From assembly GCA_946187935.1 (NCBI GenBank), contig CAMHSJ010000012.1:1-53901 (forward strand): a stretch of DNA of 53,901 bases. The letters run 5' to 3'. This document shows, piece by piece, positions 1 to 8,589 of this stretch. This DNA is from an uncultured Clostridia bacterium (lineage in GTDB: Bacteria; Bacillota; Clostridia; Saccharofermentanales; Saccharofermentanaceae). The position numbers and the translations under genes are program-made. The notes under the pieces are model-generated. The model was not told the DNA's origin. It saw only the letters and a list, made by a program, of their open reading frames with translations, and did not search any database. How positions within the stretch are numbered: position 1 is the stretch's first letter; each line of letters starts with the position of its first letter.

Positions 1-32
1 GGTCGTGGGTTCGATTCCCACCATTGGCTCCA
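1..32 (+). tRNA. tRNA 3' end, probably tRNA-Thr (partial)
   Basis: The window opens inside a tRNA gene. A T arm is visible (GTGGG, loop TTCGATT, CCCAC), followed by the acceptor strand CATTGGC, discriminator T and an encoded CCA at 30-32. The anticodon lies outside the window. A T discriminator and the GGTCGTGGGTTCGATTCC context resemble tRNA-Thr of Bacillota, so the amino acid is inferred, not read. Confidence 0.75.
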
Positions 33-41
33 TGAATATGA

Positions 42-74
42 GGCTGTCGCAAAAAAGCGATAGCCTTTTTTCTT
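42..74 (+). terminator. Rho-independent terminator of the tRNA
   Basis: A 9-bp stem (GGCTGTCGC with GCGATAGCC, one G-T pair) closes an AAAAAA loop and is followed by TTTTTTCTT. It lies 10 bases after the tRNA CCA end. Confidence 0.9.
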
Positions 75-92
75 ATAATTCAATAAATCCGT

Positions 93-184
93 CACTGCCA
101 TGTGGTCACTTATATTGAATTTTTGCCTATTCATGATCCATATTCACAACAACTGTCCATGTAATGTGGTCTGATATATTGAAT
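93..184 (+). repeat. Imperfect direct repeat upstream of the first operon
   Basis: Two related blocks sit about 60 bases apart, 93-120 and 152-184. Both begin near ACTG-CCATGT, contain ATGTGGTC and end in ATATTGAAT. No ORF or RNA gene is recognisable in 75-281 apart from this repeat and the promoter at its end. The block may be a duplicated regulatory segment; its function is unknown. Confidence 0.45.
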
Positions 185-233
185 GCTGAAGGAATCATAG
201 TTTTTTTCTGTTTATTATTAATACTTTGTTATT

Positions 234-261
234 TTGTCCTTAAATACAGGTTTGATATAAT
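234..261 (+). promoter_or_regulatory. Promoter of the solute-binding/DGC operon
   Basis: TTGTCC (234-239), a 16-base spacer and TATAAT (256-261). The predicted start is near 268, a few bases before the GGAGGT ribosome binding site at 271-276, so the 5' UTR is very short. Confidence 0.65.
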
Positions 262-281
262 TGTGAGTAGGGAGGTGCGCC

Positions 282-1646
282 GTGAGAAAAAGCTTTGCTC
301 TTACGATCTTAGTAGCTTTTGCGTTTAGCATGCTCTTTGCAGGCTGCACCCGTCAGAGTGACAGTTTTCCCAGCCTGCCTGAAGAATATGAGACTTCGCA
401 GACTGTTTCATCTTCTGAAGAGGCTTTGCCAAATTCCGGTATCAGGTCTTTGACCGTTGCGCTTCCTTATTCGTCTGATACTGTCGATCTTCTTGCCAAG
501 ATGTACTATGCCAAGGAGACGGGGCTGTGGAATGATGCTGATACAGGGCTTAGCGTAGATCTTGATCAGCTGGACTCTATTTCCACCAATATCGTTATCA
601 ACACTGTAGGCGTACCATTTGAGGGCGCCGATCTTGCAAGCCTCAGGTCCTGGGATTCTTCAGATAACATGCCTGATGTCTTCTTATCTTCAGACTCTAT
701 AAGCGCTTATGAGAGCGGCTATTCGATCTCGCTCAATGAATATGTCTACGATTCTTCATATCTTGATGCTTCGGCTATATTAAGCGATGCTCTTTCTTAT
801 TGTTCTGTGGGCGGCATGCTCTACGGGCTTCCTCATTATTCCTCGGCAGTCCTTATCTTCGGAAACTCAGATTATCTGCCTGATACGGGCAGGCTTGCTT
901 CCAAGTGCAGCCCTAATGAACTCAGGGATTATCTTTCTTTGATCTCAGAAGAATATGAGGGCATTATCCCGTTTGCTTCTGTTTATCAGATGACGCCTTA
1001 CCTTGGTTCCTGCTTTAATTCGGACAGCAAGGTCTCTTATATGCTTAGAGATGAATACCTTGAAGATCGATCTTCTGTTGATGATCTCGTTAAAGGTCCT
1101 ATAGACTATATCGCTTCGCTTTATGAAGACGGCCTTGCATCAGATATTGACGGTGAAGGCGCTGATCCGGTCTATTCCAGAACAGCTGCGATGTGGATAG
1201 GGTCTTCTTCGCAGATAAGGATGTGGTCTGAATATTATCCTGATAAGCTCTATCTCGTGAGGATCCCCGGCAGTGATGTCTCAAACGCAGGCGTAGCATA
1301 CCTGAACTGCTATCCTCTCTGTGTAGCAAGAACTTGCCAGGATCCCGGTTTTGCTGCTGATTTTGCCTCCTTCCTGTCATATGACAAGGATGCCCTCATG
1401 CTCATCTACCGCCTGGAGGATATGACGGGATTCCTGCCTGTCATAAGGAATTCCGAAGCCTGGGACGCCGCCTGCGAAGGTGACGGCATCTGGCCTTCGA
1501 TTGCTCAAACGATGAGACAGATAATGGATAATGCGGTCTATTGTCCTTCAAGCTACGACAACAAGCTTTATGCCAATGTGAACGATTACTTCTCTTCTTA
1601 TTACATGGCGGATGATGAATTCTCTCCGGAGGCTGTCTATGGATAA
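282..1646 (+). CDS. Extracellular solute-binding lipoprotein
   Basis: This 454-residue protein looks like a family 1 extracellular solute-binding protein anchored on the outer face of the membrane. It has a basic N-terminus, a hydrophobic stretch and the lipobox LFAGC with Cys22 as the lipidated residue. The body has the aromatic, acidic-rich texture of sugar or oligosaccharide binding proteins, but the ligand cannot be read. It starts with GTG at 282, preceded by GGAGGT at 271-276. It is first in an operon that contains a second solute-binding lipoprotein but no ABC permease or ATPase. It either serves a transporter encoded elsewhere or acts as a ligand-presenting partner of the diguanylate cyclase encoded downstream. 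Family call is fairly sure; ligand and partner are unknown. Confidence 0.8.
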   Translation: MRKSFALTILVAFAFSMLFAGCTRQSDSFPSLPEEYETSQTVSSSEEALPNSGIRSLTVALPYSSDTVDLLAKMYYAKETGLWNDADTGLSVDLDQLDSISTNIVINTVGVPFEGADLASLRSWDSSDNMPDVFLSSDSISAYESGYSISLNEYVYDSSYLDASAILSDALSYCSVGGMLYGLPHYSSAVLIFGNSDYLPDTGRLASKCSPNELRDYLSLISEEYEGIIPFASVYQMTPYLGSCFNSDSKVSYMLRDEYLEDRSSVDDLVKGPIDYIASLYEDGLASDIDGEGADPVYSRTAAMWIGSSSQIRMWSEYYPDKLYLVRIPGSDVSNAGVAYLNCYPLCVARTCQDPGFAADFASFLSYDKDALMLIYRLEDMTGFLPVIRNSEAWDAACEGDGIWPSIAQTMRQIMDNAVYCPSSYDNKLYANVNDYFSSYYMADDEFSPEAVYG

Positions 1647-2709
1647 CGGGATCGTACTTTCAAAGGTTTTGGTAGGCGATGCTTCCGCTTTAAGGTCAGC
1701 TGGCTTGATGCAGGGCACGATAGGCGCCGTCGAAAAGGATATCAGGGGCTTTGCCCAGTCCGGTTCTTCCAAGGCTCTTCTTGCTACTGAGGATGATAAG
1801 GTACGCGCCATGGTAAGGCTTTATTTCTTTGACCGCAAGAACTGCAGGGTACACCTGAAGTTTAACTTTACTTCTGATTCCGATATAAGCATCCGAAAGC
1901 AGATAGTAGATGAGACTTTAAGATACTGTTTCATGAATATCTGCTGCCACAAGGTTACCGTTATCTGTCCTGCTTCTGACAGTGATCTGGAATTCCTTCT
2001 TACAGGATCAGGATTCATTCAGGAGGCCGTGTTAAAGGACGAAGTCAGGATATCTTCAGGTTTTGAAGATGCAGGTCTGTTTACGGTCACAAGTCCTTAC
2101 TACCAGGGCTATAACTATTCTTTTATCCCCTTTGAGAAAGGCGTTGCAGTAATAGGCGGCAATAATGAATATGTGGACAGCCTTAAGCTCTATCATTTCG
2201 GCATGAAGCCTGATGAGGGCCTAATGGCTAATGTTGCCGGCAGCCTTGGGCTTCTTGATGATAAGGGCGCATTTATATCAGATGAAGATGCTTACGCAAC
2301 AGACGAAGAGCAGCTTGAGTATCTCCCGGCTGAGGTTTCCAAGGCTTCCAGGGAGCTTATTGAGTATTTCGGAAGGGCAAGAGCCGTATTTGATATCAAC
2401 TTCAGATTTACACACGGGACCGAGTTCCAGAAGCAGGTATGGAAGAGCCTTAGTAAAGTCTGCTATGGAATGACGGTCTGCTACGAAGACATCGCATTGG
2501 ATCTCAGCGGAAATGACAAGATCCAGGCCAGAAAGATTACAAGAGCTGTTGGTGCGGCATGCTCGGAGAATCCCATAGCCATCTTTATCCCGTGTCACAG
2601 GGTAATAGGCAAGGACGGAAGCATCGTCGGCTATTCTGCCGGCATCGATATAAAGGACTATCTGCTCCTTCTTGAGACATTCTCTGCAGTAACACCGCTC
2701 ATCAGCTGA
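1639..2709 (+). CDS. GNAT-like domain fused to O6-alkylguanine-DNA methyltransferase
   Basis: The C-terminal third (about residues 260-345 of 356) is an Ogt/MGMT domain that repairs O6-alkylguanine by moving the alkyl group to its own cysteine. The family active site PCHRV is present with Cys319, preceded by the typical RAVGAACSENPI segment. The first 150 residues resemble a GNAT acetyltransferase (helix, strand, and a GF..EA motif near residue 125). The middle region is unassigned. I chose ATG 1639 because CCGGAGG at 1626-1632 sits 6 bases upstream; an in-frame ATG at 1612 lacks this. The gene overlaps the upstream stop by 8 bases, implying translational coupling. The fusion is unusual, since MGMT is normally alone or joined to an Ada regulatory domain. 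Confidence 0.8.
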   Translation: MDNGIVLSKVLVGDASALRSAGLMQGTIGAVEKDIRGFAQSGSSKALLATEDDKVRAMVRLYFFDRKNCRVHLKFNFTSDSDISIRKQIVDETLRYCFMNICCHKVTVICPASDSDLEFLLTGSGFIQEAVLKDEVRISSGFEDAGLFTVTSPYYQGYNYSFIPFEKGVAVIGGNNEYVDSLKLYHFGMKPDEGLMANVAGSLGLLDDKGAFISDEDAYATDEEQLEYLPAEVSKASRELIEYFGRARAVFDINFRFTHGTEFQKQVWKSLSKVCYGMTVCYEDIALDLSGNDKIQARKITRAVGAACSENPIAIFIPCHRVIGKDGSIVGYSAGIDIKDYLLLLETFSAVTPLIS

Positions 2710-2722
2710 TCAGGAGGTATAT

Positions 2723-3331
2723 ATGGGCAAACACGAAAAGACAGACATTGGCGTATCAACGATACTTAACCCGGTACCGGTCGTAATGATATCCTGCGCA
2801 GGCAAGGATCAGGCAAAGCCTAACATAATGACTGCAGCCTGGGCAGGAACTATTAATTCTGAGCCGCCCATGCTTTCAGTATCCATAAGAAAGTCCAGGT
2901 ATTCACATAAACTCATTACCGAGACTGGCGAGTTCGTTGTAAATCTCGTATCCAAGTCTCTTTGCAAGGCTTGTGACTATTGCGGAGTAAGATCAGGTCT
3001 GGATGAAGATAAGTTTAAGACCATGGGGCTTACTCCCGTAAAGGCATCAGGACTTGAGTATGCATATGCCATAAAGGAATCGCCTGTATCGATCTCATGC
3101 AAGGTCAAAGACGTACTTGAGCTTGGTTCTCATGACATGTTCATTGCGGACATAGAGGCAGTCACAGCTGATTCATATCTGCTCGATGACAAGGGACGTC
3201 TCTGTCTCGATAATGCCAAGCTCGTAGCATATAATCACGGCGAATATTTCTTATTAGGTGAGAAACTGGGTTTCTTCGGTTATTCCGTAGCTTCAGAAGA
3301 AGTATTGGCAAAGAGGATGGGCAGGAAATGA
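2723..3331 (+). CDS. Flavin reductase family protein (FMN-binding split barrel)
   Basis: This 202-residue cytoplasmic protein matches the flavin reductase-like/DIM6-NTAB family of FMN-binding split-barrel proteins. The N-terminal half has the characteristic pattern PVVMISC...NIMTAAWAG...PPMLSVSIRKSRYSHKLI..TGEFVVN, which binds flavin. Members reduce flavin or other acceptors with NAD(P)H, or act as flavoproteins of unknown substrate. Cys-rich CKACDYCGVRSG follows at about residue 87 and may serve redox or metal binding. CAGGAGG at 2711-2717 precedes ATG 2723. The 3' end overlaps the Nudix start by an ATGA tetranucleotide, so these are one operon. Substrate unknown. Confidence 0.85.
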   Translation: MGKHEKTDIGVSTILNPVPVVMISCAGKDQAKPNIMTAAWAGTINSEPPMLSVSIRKSRYSHKLITETGEFVVNLVSKSLCKACDYCGVRSGLDEDKFKTMGLTPVKASGLEYAYAIKESPVSISCKVKDVLELGSHDMFIADIEAVTADSYLLDDKGRLCLDNAKLVAYNHGEYFLLGEKLGFFGYSVASEEVLAKRMGRK

Positions 3332-3885
3332 AGTTTAAAAAGATCGAGAAGAAATACGAAGGCCGTTTCATAAGCATGTACAATGCGCATTATGAAACAG
3401 AGAAAGGCAATGAGAAGATCTATGAGATGATCTCCAGAGACAAGGACATCAAGGATCTTGATGGCATTAACAACGATAAATGTGATGCGATAGTCCTCAT
3501 TATGGAGAGCGAAGATCACAAGAAGATCCTTCTTTCCAAAGAATACCGCATGGCCGTTGGCGGCGTTGCTGTAAATTTCCCTGCGGGGCTTATCGATCCC
3601 GGCGAAACGGCTGAGGTTGCCGCAAGACGCGAGCTTAAGGAAGAGACCGGTCTTGATATCGTGTCTATAACAAAGATCCTTCCAATGAGCTATTCAGGCG
3701 TTGGCATTACCAATGAGAAGAGCTGCTGCGTCATAGGTGTTGCCAAAGGTGAATTTACTCCGAGCACATCCGATGAGGAAGAAATAGAAGCAAGATGGTA
3801 TACTAAAGAGGAAGTCCGTGAGCTTTTGACAAATACGAATTTTGCAGCCAGGACTCAGGCTTATTGTTACTGGTGGTCCAAATGA
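3328..3885 (+). CDS. Nudix hydrolase, ADP-ribose pyrophosphatase-like
   Basis: This 185-residue protein carries a complete Nudix box from Gly87: G-x5-E93-x7-R101-E102-L-x-E105-E106-x-G108-L. The box binds the divalent metal and hydrolyses a nucleoside diphosphate linked to another group. The preceding FPAGLIDPGE pattern resembles ADP-ribose or NDP-sugar pyrophosphatases. The start ATG 3328 overlaps the stop of the flavin reductase (ATGA), and its own stop overlaps the next start in the same way. The operon context suggests handling of nucleotide or flavin by-products, but this is inference. Confidence 0.87.
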   Translation: MKFKKIEKKYEGRFISMYNAHYETEKGNEKIYEMISRDKDIKDLDGINNDKCDAIVLIMESEDHKKILLSKEYRMAVGGVAVNFPAGLIDPGETAEVAARRELKEETGLDIVSITKILPMSYSGVGITNEKSCCVIGVAKGEFTPSTSDEEEIEARWYTKEEVRELLTNTNFAARTQAYCYWWSK

Positions 3886-5345
3886 AGAAGAACAACCTCA
3901 GGTTAACGCAGATAGTATACTCCGCCATTATCGCGGTTGGCGTTATCCTGATGTCGTTAATAATCTCTTCAGTACTCCTCAGGTCATTAAGGCGTACCAC
4001 AGAATCAGAGATATCTTATTTTATTGCGGCAGATGCGCACCAGATGGAGCTTAATGTCGACAATTACCTTAATAACGTTCAGCAGGTAACGGCCCTTCTG
4101 TTTTCTGATAAGGATTATTATCTCTATGATGCTACCGATGAATCACTGAGCGATTACCAGAAGATACAGAGCGAGACCAAGATCTTAAACAGGATCGTAG
4201 ATCTCGGCATGATGAACAATTACTGTGACTTCGGCATCGTCTATGCCAACGACAAGTCAGCCGGCTGGATATCACAGGTCACAGGACAGATGTTTAAGGA
4301 TGGCGGCATCTATGATTACTTTTCATCGCTTATCCCTGAGGATAATCTCAAGCAGGATGCCTGGAGCGTAAATGTCCTCGGTAACACTAACAGGATCTAT
4401 TATGTTAAGAGGCTCAATCCAAATGCCATATGCCTTGTGTCTTTCTATATATCAGAATTAGAGAGCGTTCTTGATGTTCCTGCGGAGCTTTCTGAGATGA
4501 ACATCAAGCTGATCGCTAACGATAACTATGTAGTTTACTCCACAAACAAGCATGAGGAGTCCATGCAGCTCGATCCGTATATCCTGGGCATTATTGGCGA
4601 TGCGGCAGGCATCACTGCGGTAAATGATGATTATCTCATTACTTCCAACCGTGTATCAAACGGCTGGAGAGTCGTTTGCACCATGCCGACGGATACGATA
4701 ATGGCAGAGCAGGTTGCGGCTACTAAGACGCTTGTTCTTCTAGTATCCCTGATTACGATACTTGTGCTTCTTACCATAATCCTTGTCATGACCAAGCTGA
4801 ATTACTCGGTCAAGGGTTTTGTTGACGATCTTGACTATCAGGCCAAGAACGACCAGATGACAGGCCTTCTCAATAAGTCTGCATTCAGGAGCGTTACAGA
4901 GAGCGATCTTGAGACGTATAACGGCAAGCAGGCTATAGCATTTATCATGCTGGACCTTGATAACTTCAAATCTGTAAATGATGTTGCAGGACACAAATTC
5001 GGCGATGAGGTCATCAAGAGGATGGGAGATCTTCTAAGGGAGGTCTATGGTGTTGAAGGTGCATTCATAGGGCGAATAGGCGGCGATGAGTTTGCTGTCT
5101 ACAAGTCTTATAATGACATTTCAAGACAGGAAGCTGAGAAGAGGATACATGATCTGACTAACAGTCTCTATGATCTTTTCGATCTTCATTTCAAGGATGA
5201 AAAAGAAAAATACGGTCTTTCTGTATCAACAGGTGTTCTGGTTACGGGAGCAGGAGATTACAGATTCGATGATCTGTATCAGAAGGCGGATGTAGCCCTC
5301 TATATCTCCAAGCGTAACGGCAAGTCAAAACCGACATTTATCTGA
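3882..5345 (+). CDS. Membrane diguanylate cyclase with extracellular sensor domain
   Basis: This 487-residue protein has a transmembrane helix near residues 10-32, an extracytoplasmic segment of about 240 residues of Cache-like size, a second helix near 280-305, and a cytoplasmic GGDEF domain. The catalytic motif GGDEF lies at 400-404, and the metal/substrate region DLDNFKSVND is intact, so it should make cyclic di-GMP from GTP. I see no RxxD product-inhibition site five residues before GGDEF. Start ATG 3882 overlaps the Nudix stop (ATGA), with GGTGGT at 3872-3877. The outer domain would detect a ligand, possibly delivered by one of the two lipoproteins of the operon; that link is inference. 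Confidence 0.88.
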   Translation: MKKNNLRLTQIVYSAIIAVGVILMSLIISSVLLRSLRRTTESEISYFIAADAHQMELNVDNYLNNVQQVTALLFSDKDYYLYDATDESLSDYQKIQSETKILNRIVDLGMMNNYCDFGIVYANDKSAGWISQVTGQMFKDGGIYDYFSSLIPEDNLKQDAWSVNVLGNTNRIYYVKRLNPNAICLVSFYISELESVLDVPAELSEMNIKLIANDNYVVYSTNKHEESMQLDPYILGIIGDAAGITAVNDDYLITSNRVSNGWRVVCTMPTDTIMAEQVAATKTLVLLVSLITILVLLTIILVMTKLNYSVKGFVDDLDYQAKNDQMTGLLNKSAFRSVTESDLETYNGKQAIAFIMLDLDNFKSVNDVAGHKFGDEVIKRMGDLLREVYGVEGAFIGRIGGDEFAVYKSYNDISRQEAEKRIHDLTNSLYDLFDLHFKDEKEKYGLSVSTGVLVTGAGDYRFDDLYQKADVALYISKRNGKSKPTFI

Positions 5346-5356
5346 GGTAAGAGCTG

Positions 5357-6628
5357 ATGCGTAAACATATAAAGACATTATCTTCTGTTATTGCGATACT
5401 GATGCTCTTATCAGCATTGGCTTCATGTTCTTCTGATGTATCCAAGGTAAGGATCAGTTCCCAGGACCAGGCTGTCGTCATCACGATGTCCTGGTGGGGC
5501 AACGATCCAAGACACGAGTATACGCTCGAGGGGCTTTCATTGTTCCATGAGAAGAATCCCGATATCGCCGTTGATCACTCTTATGGTGTGTGGAACGGAT
5601 ATGAGAGAAGATATCTCATGCAGATGGAATCCCATAACAACTGTGATGTAATGCAGGTAAATTATGCGTGGCTGTCACAGTATTCTCCTGACGGCACAGG
5701 GTATTACGATATCAATCAGCTGTCTGATTATATAGATCTTTCGCAGTTCAAGGAAGAAGACCTGGAGACCGGCATGAGAAACGGCAGGCTCAATGCTCTT
5801 CCTATCGCATATAACACTGTTTGTCTGTTCTACAACGCAGACATGTTTGCGAGCTATGGTCTTGAGATCCCCAAGACCTGGGATGATCTGTTTGACTGCG
5901 CCAGGGTCATGAGCAAAGATAACATCTATGTGCTCGGAATGATCAACAAGCACCTGGTTCTCTTCATCAACGCCTGGTTTGAGCAGTCTACCGGAAGAAA
6001 GCTTTTTGACATTGACGGCAATTACATAGGCACCAAGGAAGATATCGCTATGATCCTCGAGTTCTATAAGGAGCTGACTGACAGCAAGGTAGTCATGCCT
6101 TTATACAGTTTCGAAGTAAGCAGTTTTGAGAACCTGGCGACGGCAGGTACCGCATGCTGGGCGAGTGATTCCATAAGATACTGCCAGCCTGCTGTTGATG
6201 AAGGCATGAATGTCGTTATCGGAGACTATTTAAGGATAAACGAAGATGATGACAGCACATGGTATATCAAACCTGCCACGATGTTTGCCATAAGCAGTGA
6301 CTGTGAGTACCCTGAACAGTGCGGACGTCTTGTGGACTTCCTTCTCAATGATCCTGATTTTGCCCAGCTTCAGGGAACTGAGAAAGGCATCCCCGTAAGT
6401 GCTTCTGCAAGGCAGGCTTTATTAGAGAATGGCCAGCTCGCAGGTATCGAATACATGGCAGGTGAGTTTATAAATGAGAACCGTTCGGATCTTTTGCTGA
6501 TAAACCCCATGCTCGAGAACTCGTCTTTCCAGGATTTGTTCAAGGATATAAGTGATAAATACATCTATGACGAAGTTACGCTCGATGAAGCTGCAACCGA
6601 ACTGCACAGGGCACTTCTCGGACTCTGA
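5357..6628 (+). CDS. Carbohydrate-type ABC solute-binding lipoprotein
   Basis: This 423-residue family 1 solute-binding protein has a signal peptide ending in LASC with Cys24 as lipid anchor. The core opens with ITMSWWGND and continues with the long-ligand-binding pattern (SLFHEKNPDIAVD, later AIAYNTVCLFYNADMF-like segment and PKTWDDLFD) typical of sugar-binding proteins. Start ATG 5357 has GAGGT at 5344-5348 overlapping the stop of the cyclase gene. No ABC permease or ATPase gene follows; a new promoter begins at 6649. Hence the protein either shares a distant transporter or serves signalling with the diguanylate cyclase. Confidence 0.87.
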   Translation: MRKHIKTLSSVIAILMLLSALASCSSDVSKVRISSQDQAVVITMSWWGNDPRHEYTLEGLSLFHEKNPDIAVDHSYGVWNGYERRYLMQMESHNNCDVMQVNYAWLSQYSPDGTGYYDINQLSDYIDLSQFKEEDLETGMRNGRLNALPIAYNTVCLFYNADMFASYGLEIPKTWDDLFDCARVMSKDNIYVLGMINKHLVLFINAWFEQSTGRKLFDIDGNYIGTKEDIAMILEFYKELTDSKVVMPLYSFEVSSFENLATAGTACWASDSIRYCQPAVDEGMNVVIGDYLRINEDDDSTWYIKPATMFAISSDCEYPEQCGRLVDFLLNDPDFAQLQGTEKGIPVSASARQALLENGQLAGIEYMAGEFINENRSDLLLINPMLENSSFQDLFKDISDKYIYDEVTLDEAATELHRALLGL

Positions 6629-6648
6629 TAACTGACAAGGAAAAATAC

Positions 6649-6677
6649 TTGACACCATTTCCGCTGTTTGATATTAT
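6649..6677 (+). promoter_or_regulatory. Promoter of ylxM-ffh operon
   Basis: A near-consensus promoter: TTGACA (6649-6654), 17-base spacer, TATTAT (6672-6677). The predicted start near 6684 lies downstream of an apparent early start codon at 6668, which is therefore not used. Confidence 0.85.
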
Positions 6678-6712
6678 TCAACAGGTCTTTTGATAAGGAG
6701 TATTGTGTCAGT

Positions 6713-7039
6713 ATGAAGGTAAAATCAGTTAGAACAGGTCTCTTGCTTGATTTCTACGGTAATCTTCTCACAGACAGGATGCGCACGACATGCGAAGAGT
6801 ACTATAACGATGATCTCTCACTTGCAGAGATCGCCCAGGATGAGGGCATCAGCAGACAGGGCGTATACGATACGATCAAGAGAGCCATAAGGCAGCTTGA
6901 GGAATACGAGGAAAGATTAGGCCTTCTCGCTCTTTTCGAGAAGCAGCAGAGCAGGGCCAGGAAAGCTCTTGAATTCCTTGATGACAACAAGGCTGACTGT
7001 GCCAGGAATGAATTAGAGAAACTTATAGAGGAAATGTAA
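6713..7039 (+). CDS. ylxM: YlxM family helix-turn-helix protein
   Basis: This 108-residue DNA/RNA-binding-like protein matches the YlxM/p13 family. The central segment YYNDDLSLAEIAQDEGISRQ followed by VYDTIKRA is a sigma-70 region 4-like helix-turn-helix. YlxM is almost always encoded directly before ffh and is linked to the signal recognition particle pathway. I place the start at ATG 6713 because the promoter's start point falls after the upstream candidate at 6668; AAGGAG at 6695-6700 is 12 bases away, a longish spacing. ffh follows after 4 bases. Confidence 0.88.
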   Translation: MKVKSVRTGLLLDFYGNLLTDRMRTTCEEYYNDDLSLAEIAQDEGISRQGVYDTIKRAIRQLEEYEERLGLLALFEKQQSRARKALEFLDDNKADCARNELEKLIEEM

Positions 7040-7043
7040 TAAC

Positions 7044-8522
7044 GTGTTTGAGAGCCTGTCAGACAAATTAACGAAGATAACAGCCAAGATGCGCGGCAAG
7101 GCACGCGTAACAGAGGCTGACATCAAGGAGATGATGCGTGAGATCCGCATGGCTCTTCTTGAGGCTGACGTTAACTATACGGTAGTCAAGGAATTCGTTA
7201 AGGACATGACAGAGAAGTGCCGGGGCGCTGATGTCCAGGAATCCTTTACGCCCGGTCAGCAGATCGTCAAGATCGTAAGAGACTCTCTTACTGAGCTTCT
7301 TGGCGGCGCTGAAGGCGAAGACAAGCTCGGCATTTCCCCTACGGGCTTTACGACTATCATCCTCTACGGTCTTCAGGGTGCAGGTAAGACAACTACTGCA
7401 GTTAAGCTTGCGAGGCTCCTTAAGAAGGACGGCAAGAAGCCGATGGTGGTATCCGTTGACGTTCACAGACCTGCAGCTGCCCAGCAGCTCAAGGTCCTTG
7501 CTGATTCAGTAGGTGTTGACTGCTATATAGATCCGGAAGAGAAGGATGCCGTTAAGATCGCAAGAGACGGTGAGGGCAAGGCCAGGTATATGCTTTGCAA
7601 TTACCTCATCATCGATACTGCGGGACGTACGGTAGTAGATGAGGAGCTGATGGATGAGCTTAAGGGTATCAGCAGTGCCGTTAACCCCACAGAGAAACTC
7701 CTCGTAGTAGATTCCATGATCGGTCAGGAAGCTGTTAATGTTGCTGAGACATTTGAGCAGGCGATCGGCATGGACGGTTTCATAATGACCAAGCTCGACG
7801 GTGACGCCAGAGGCGGTGCAGCGCTTTCGATCAGAAGGATCACGGGCAAGCCGATCAAGTTCATCTGTACCGGCGAGAAAGTCGATGCAATAGAGCCTTT
7901 CTATCCCCAGAGGATGGCTGACAGGATACTCGGCATGGGTGATGTTGTCTCCCTTATCGAGAAGGCACAGATCAACGTTGATGAGGAAGAGGCAAGGAAG
8001 ACTATGGAGCGTATGATGAGCTCCCAGTACAACCTTGATGACCTCTACTCACAGTTTGAACAGATGAAGAAGATGGGTTCTCTTAAGGATCTGGTCGGCA
8101 TGCTTCCCGGAGCTGCAGGCAAGATCAATGACGAGGACTTAGACGATAAGATCGTAGACAGGCAGATGGCGATCATCTCCTCAATGACCAAGAAGGAGAG
8201 AAGAGCACCTTCCATCCTTAATGCGAGCAGGAGAAAGAGGATCGCTGCAGGTGCAGGCGTTGAAGTGTCAGACGTCAACAAGCTCATGACCCAGTATGAG
8301 CAGACCGCCAAGCTCATGAAGCAGATGACAGGCGGCAAGGGCGGTCTCAAGATGCCCAAGGGCTTCGGCAAGATGATGTCCAAGATGGGCGGCGGCATGG
8401 ATATGAGTGCACTTGAAGGCATGTCCGGTATGGGTATGGGCGGCATGCGCATGCCTAAGGAAAATAACGGCCCTGTTGGCGGCAGGAAAGACCGCAAGAA
8501 GAAGAAAAAGGGCAGAAGATAA
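7044..8522 (+). CDS. ffh: Signal recognition particle GTPase Ffh
   Basis: Ffh binds the 4.5S/6S SRP RNA and signal sequences and delivers ribosomes to FtsY at the membrane. The 492 residues show the N domain (1-90), the GTPase domain with P-loop GLQGAGKT at 109-116 and the DTAGR motif, and a methionine-rich M domain with KMGG/MGMGGM repeats. The tail is strongly basic (KDRKKKKKGRR). It is somewhat longer than the usual 445-455 residues, the excess being in the Met/Gly-rich tail. Start is GTG 7044, with AGAGGAA at 7026-7032 inside ylxM. Confidence 0.97.
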   Translation: MFESLSDKLTKITAKMRGKARVTEADIKEMMREIRMALLEADVNYTVVKEFVKDMTEKCRGADVQESFTPGQQIVKIVRDSLTELLGGAEGEDKLGISPTGFTTIILYGLQGAGKTTTAVKLARLLKKDGKKPMVVSVDVHRPAAAQQLKVLADSVGVDCYIDPEEKDAVKIARDGEGKARYMLCNYLIIDTAGRTVVDEELMDELKGISSAVNPTEKLLVVDSMIGQEAVNVAETFEQAIGMDGFIMTKLDGDARGGAALSIRRITGKPIKFICTGEKVDAIEPFYPQRMADRILGMGDVVSLIEKAQINVDEEEARKTMERMMSSQYNLDDLYSQFEQMKKMGSLKDLVGMLPGAAGKINDEDLDDKIVDRQMAIISSMTKKERRAPSILNASRRKRIAAGAGVEVSDVNKLMTQYEQTAKLMKQMTGGKGGLKMPKGFGKMMSKMGGGMDMSALEGMSGMGMGGMRMPKENNGPVGGRKDRKKKKKGRR

Positions 8523-8589
8523 GTTCATCCCGCCAAGACTTTTACGGCGATGATCATATAAATAATTAATTTTACGGAGGAAAAGTAAA

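Noticed and set aside
6668..6712. Early start of ylxM
   Set aside because: The promoter's predicted start lies after 6668, so the early codon would not be in the mRNA.
8045..8497. Minus-strand ORF of 150 codons in ffh
   Set aside because: It reads antisense through the Met-rich M domain and has no start signal.
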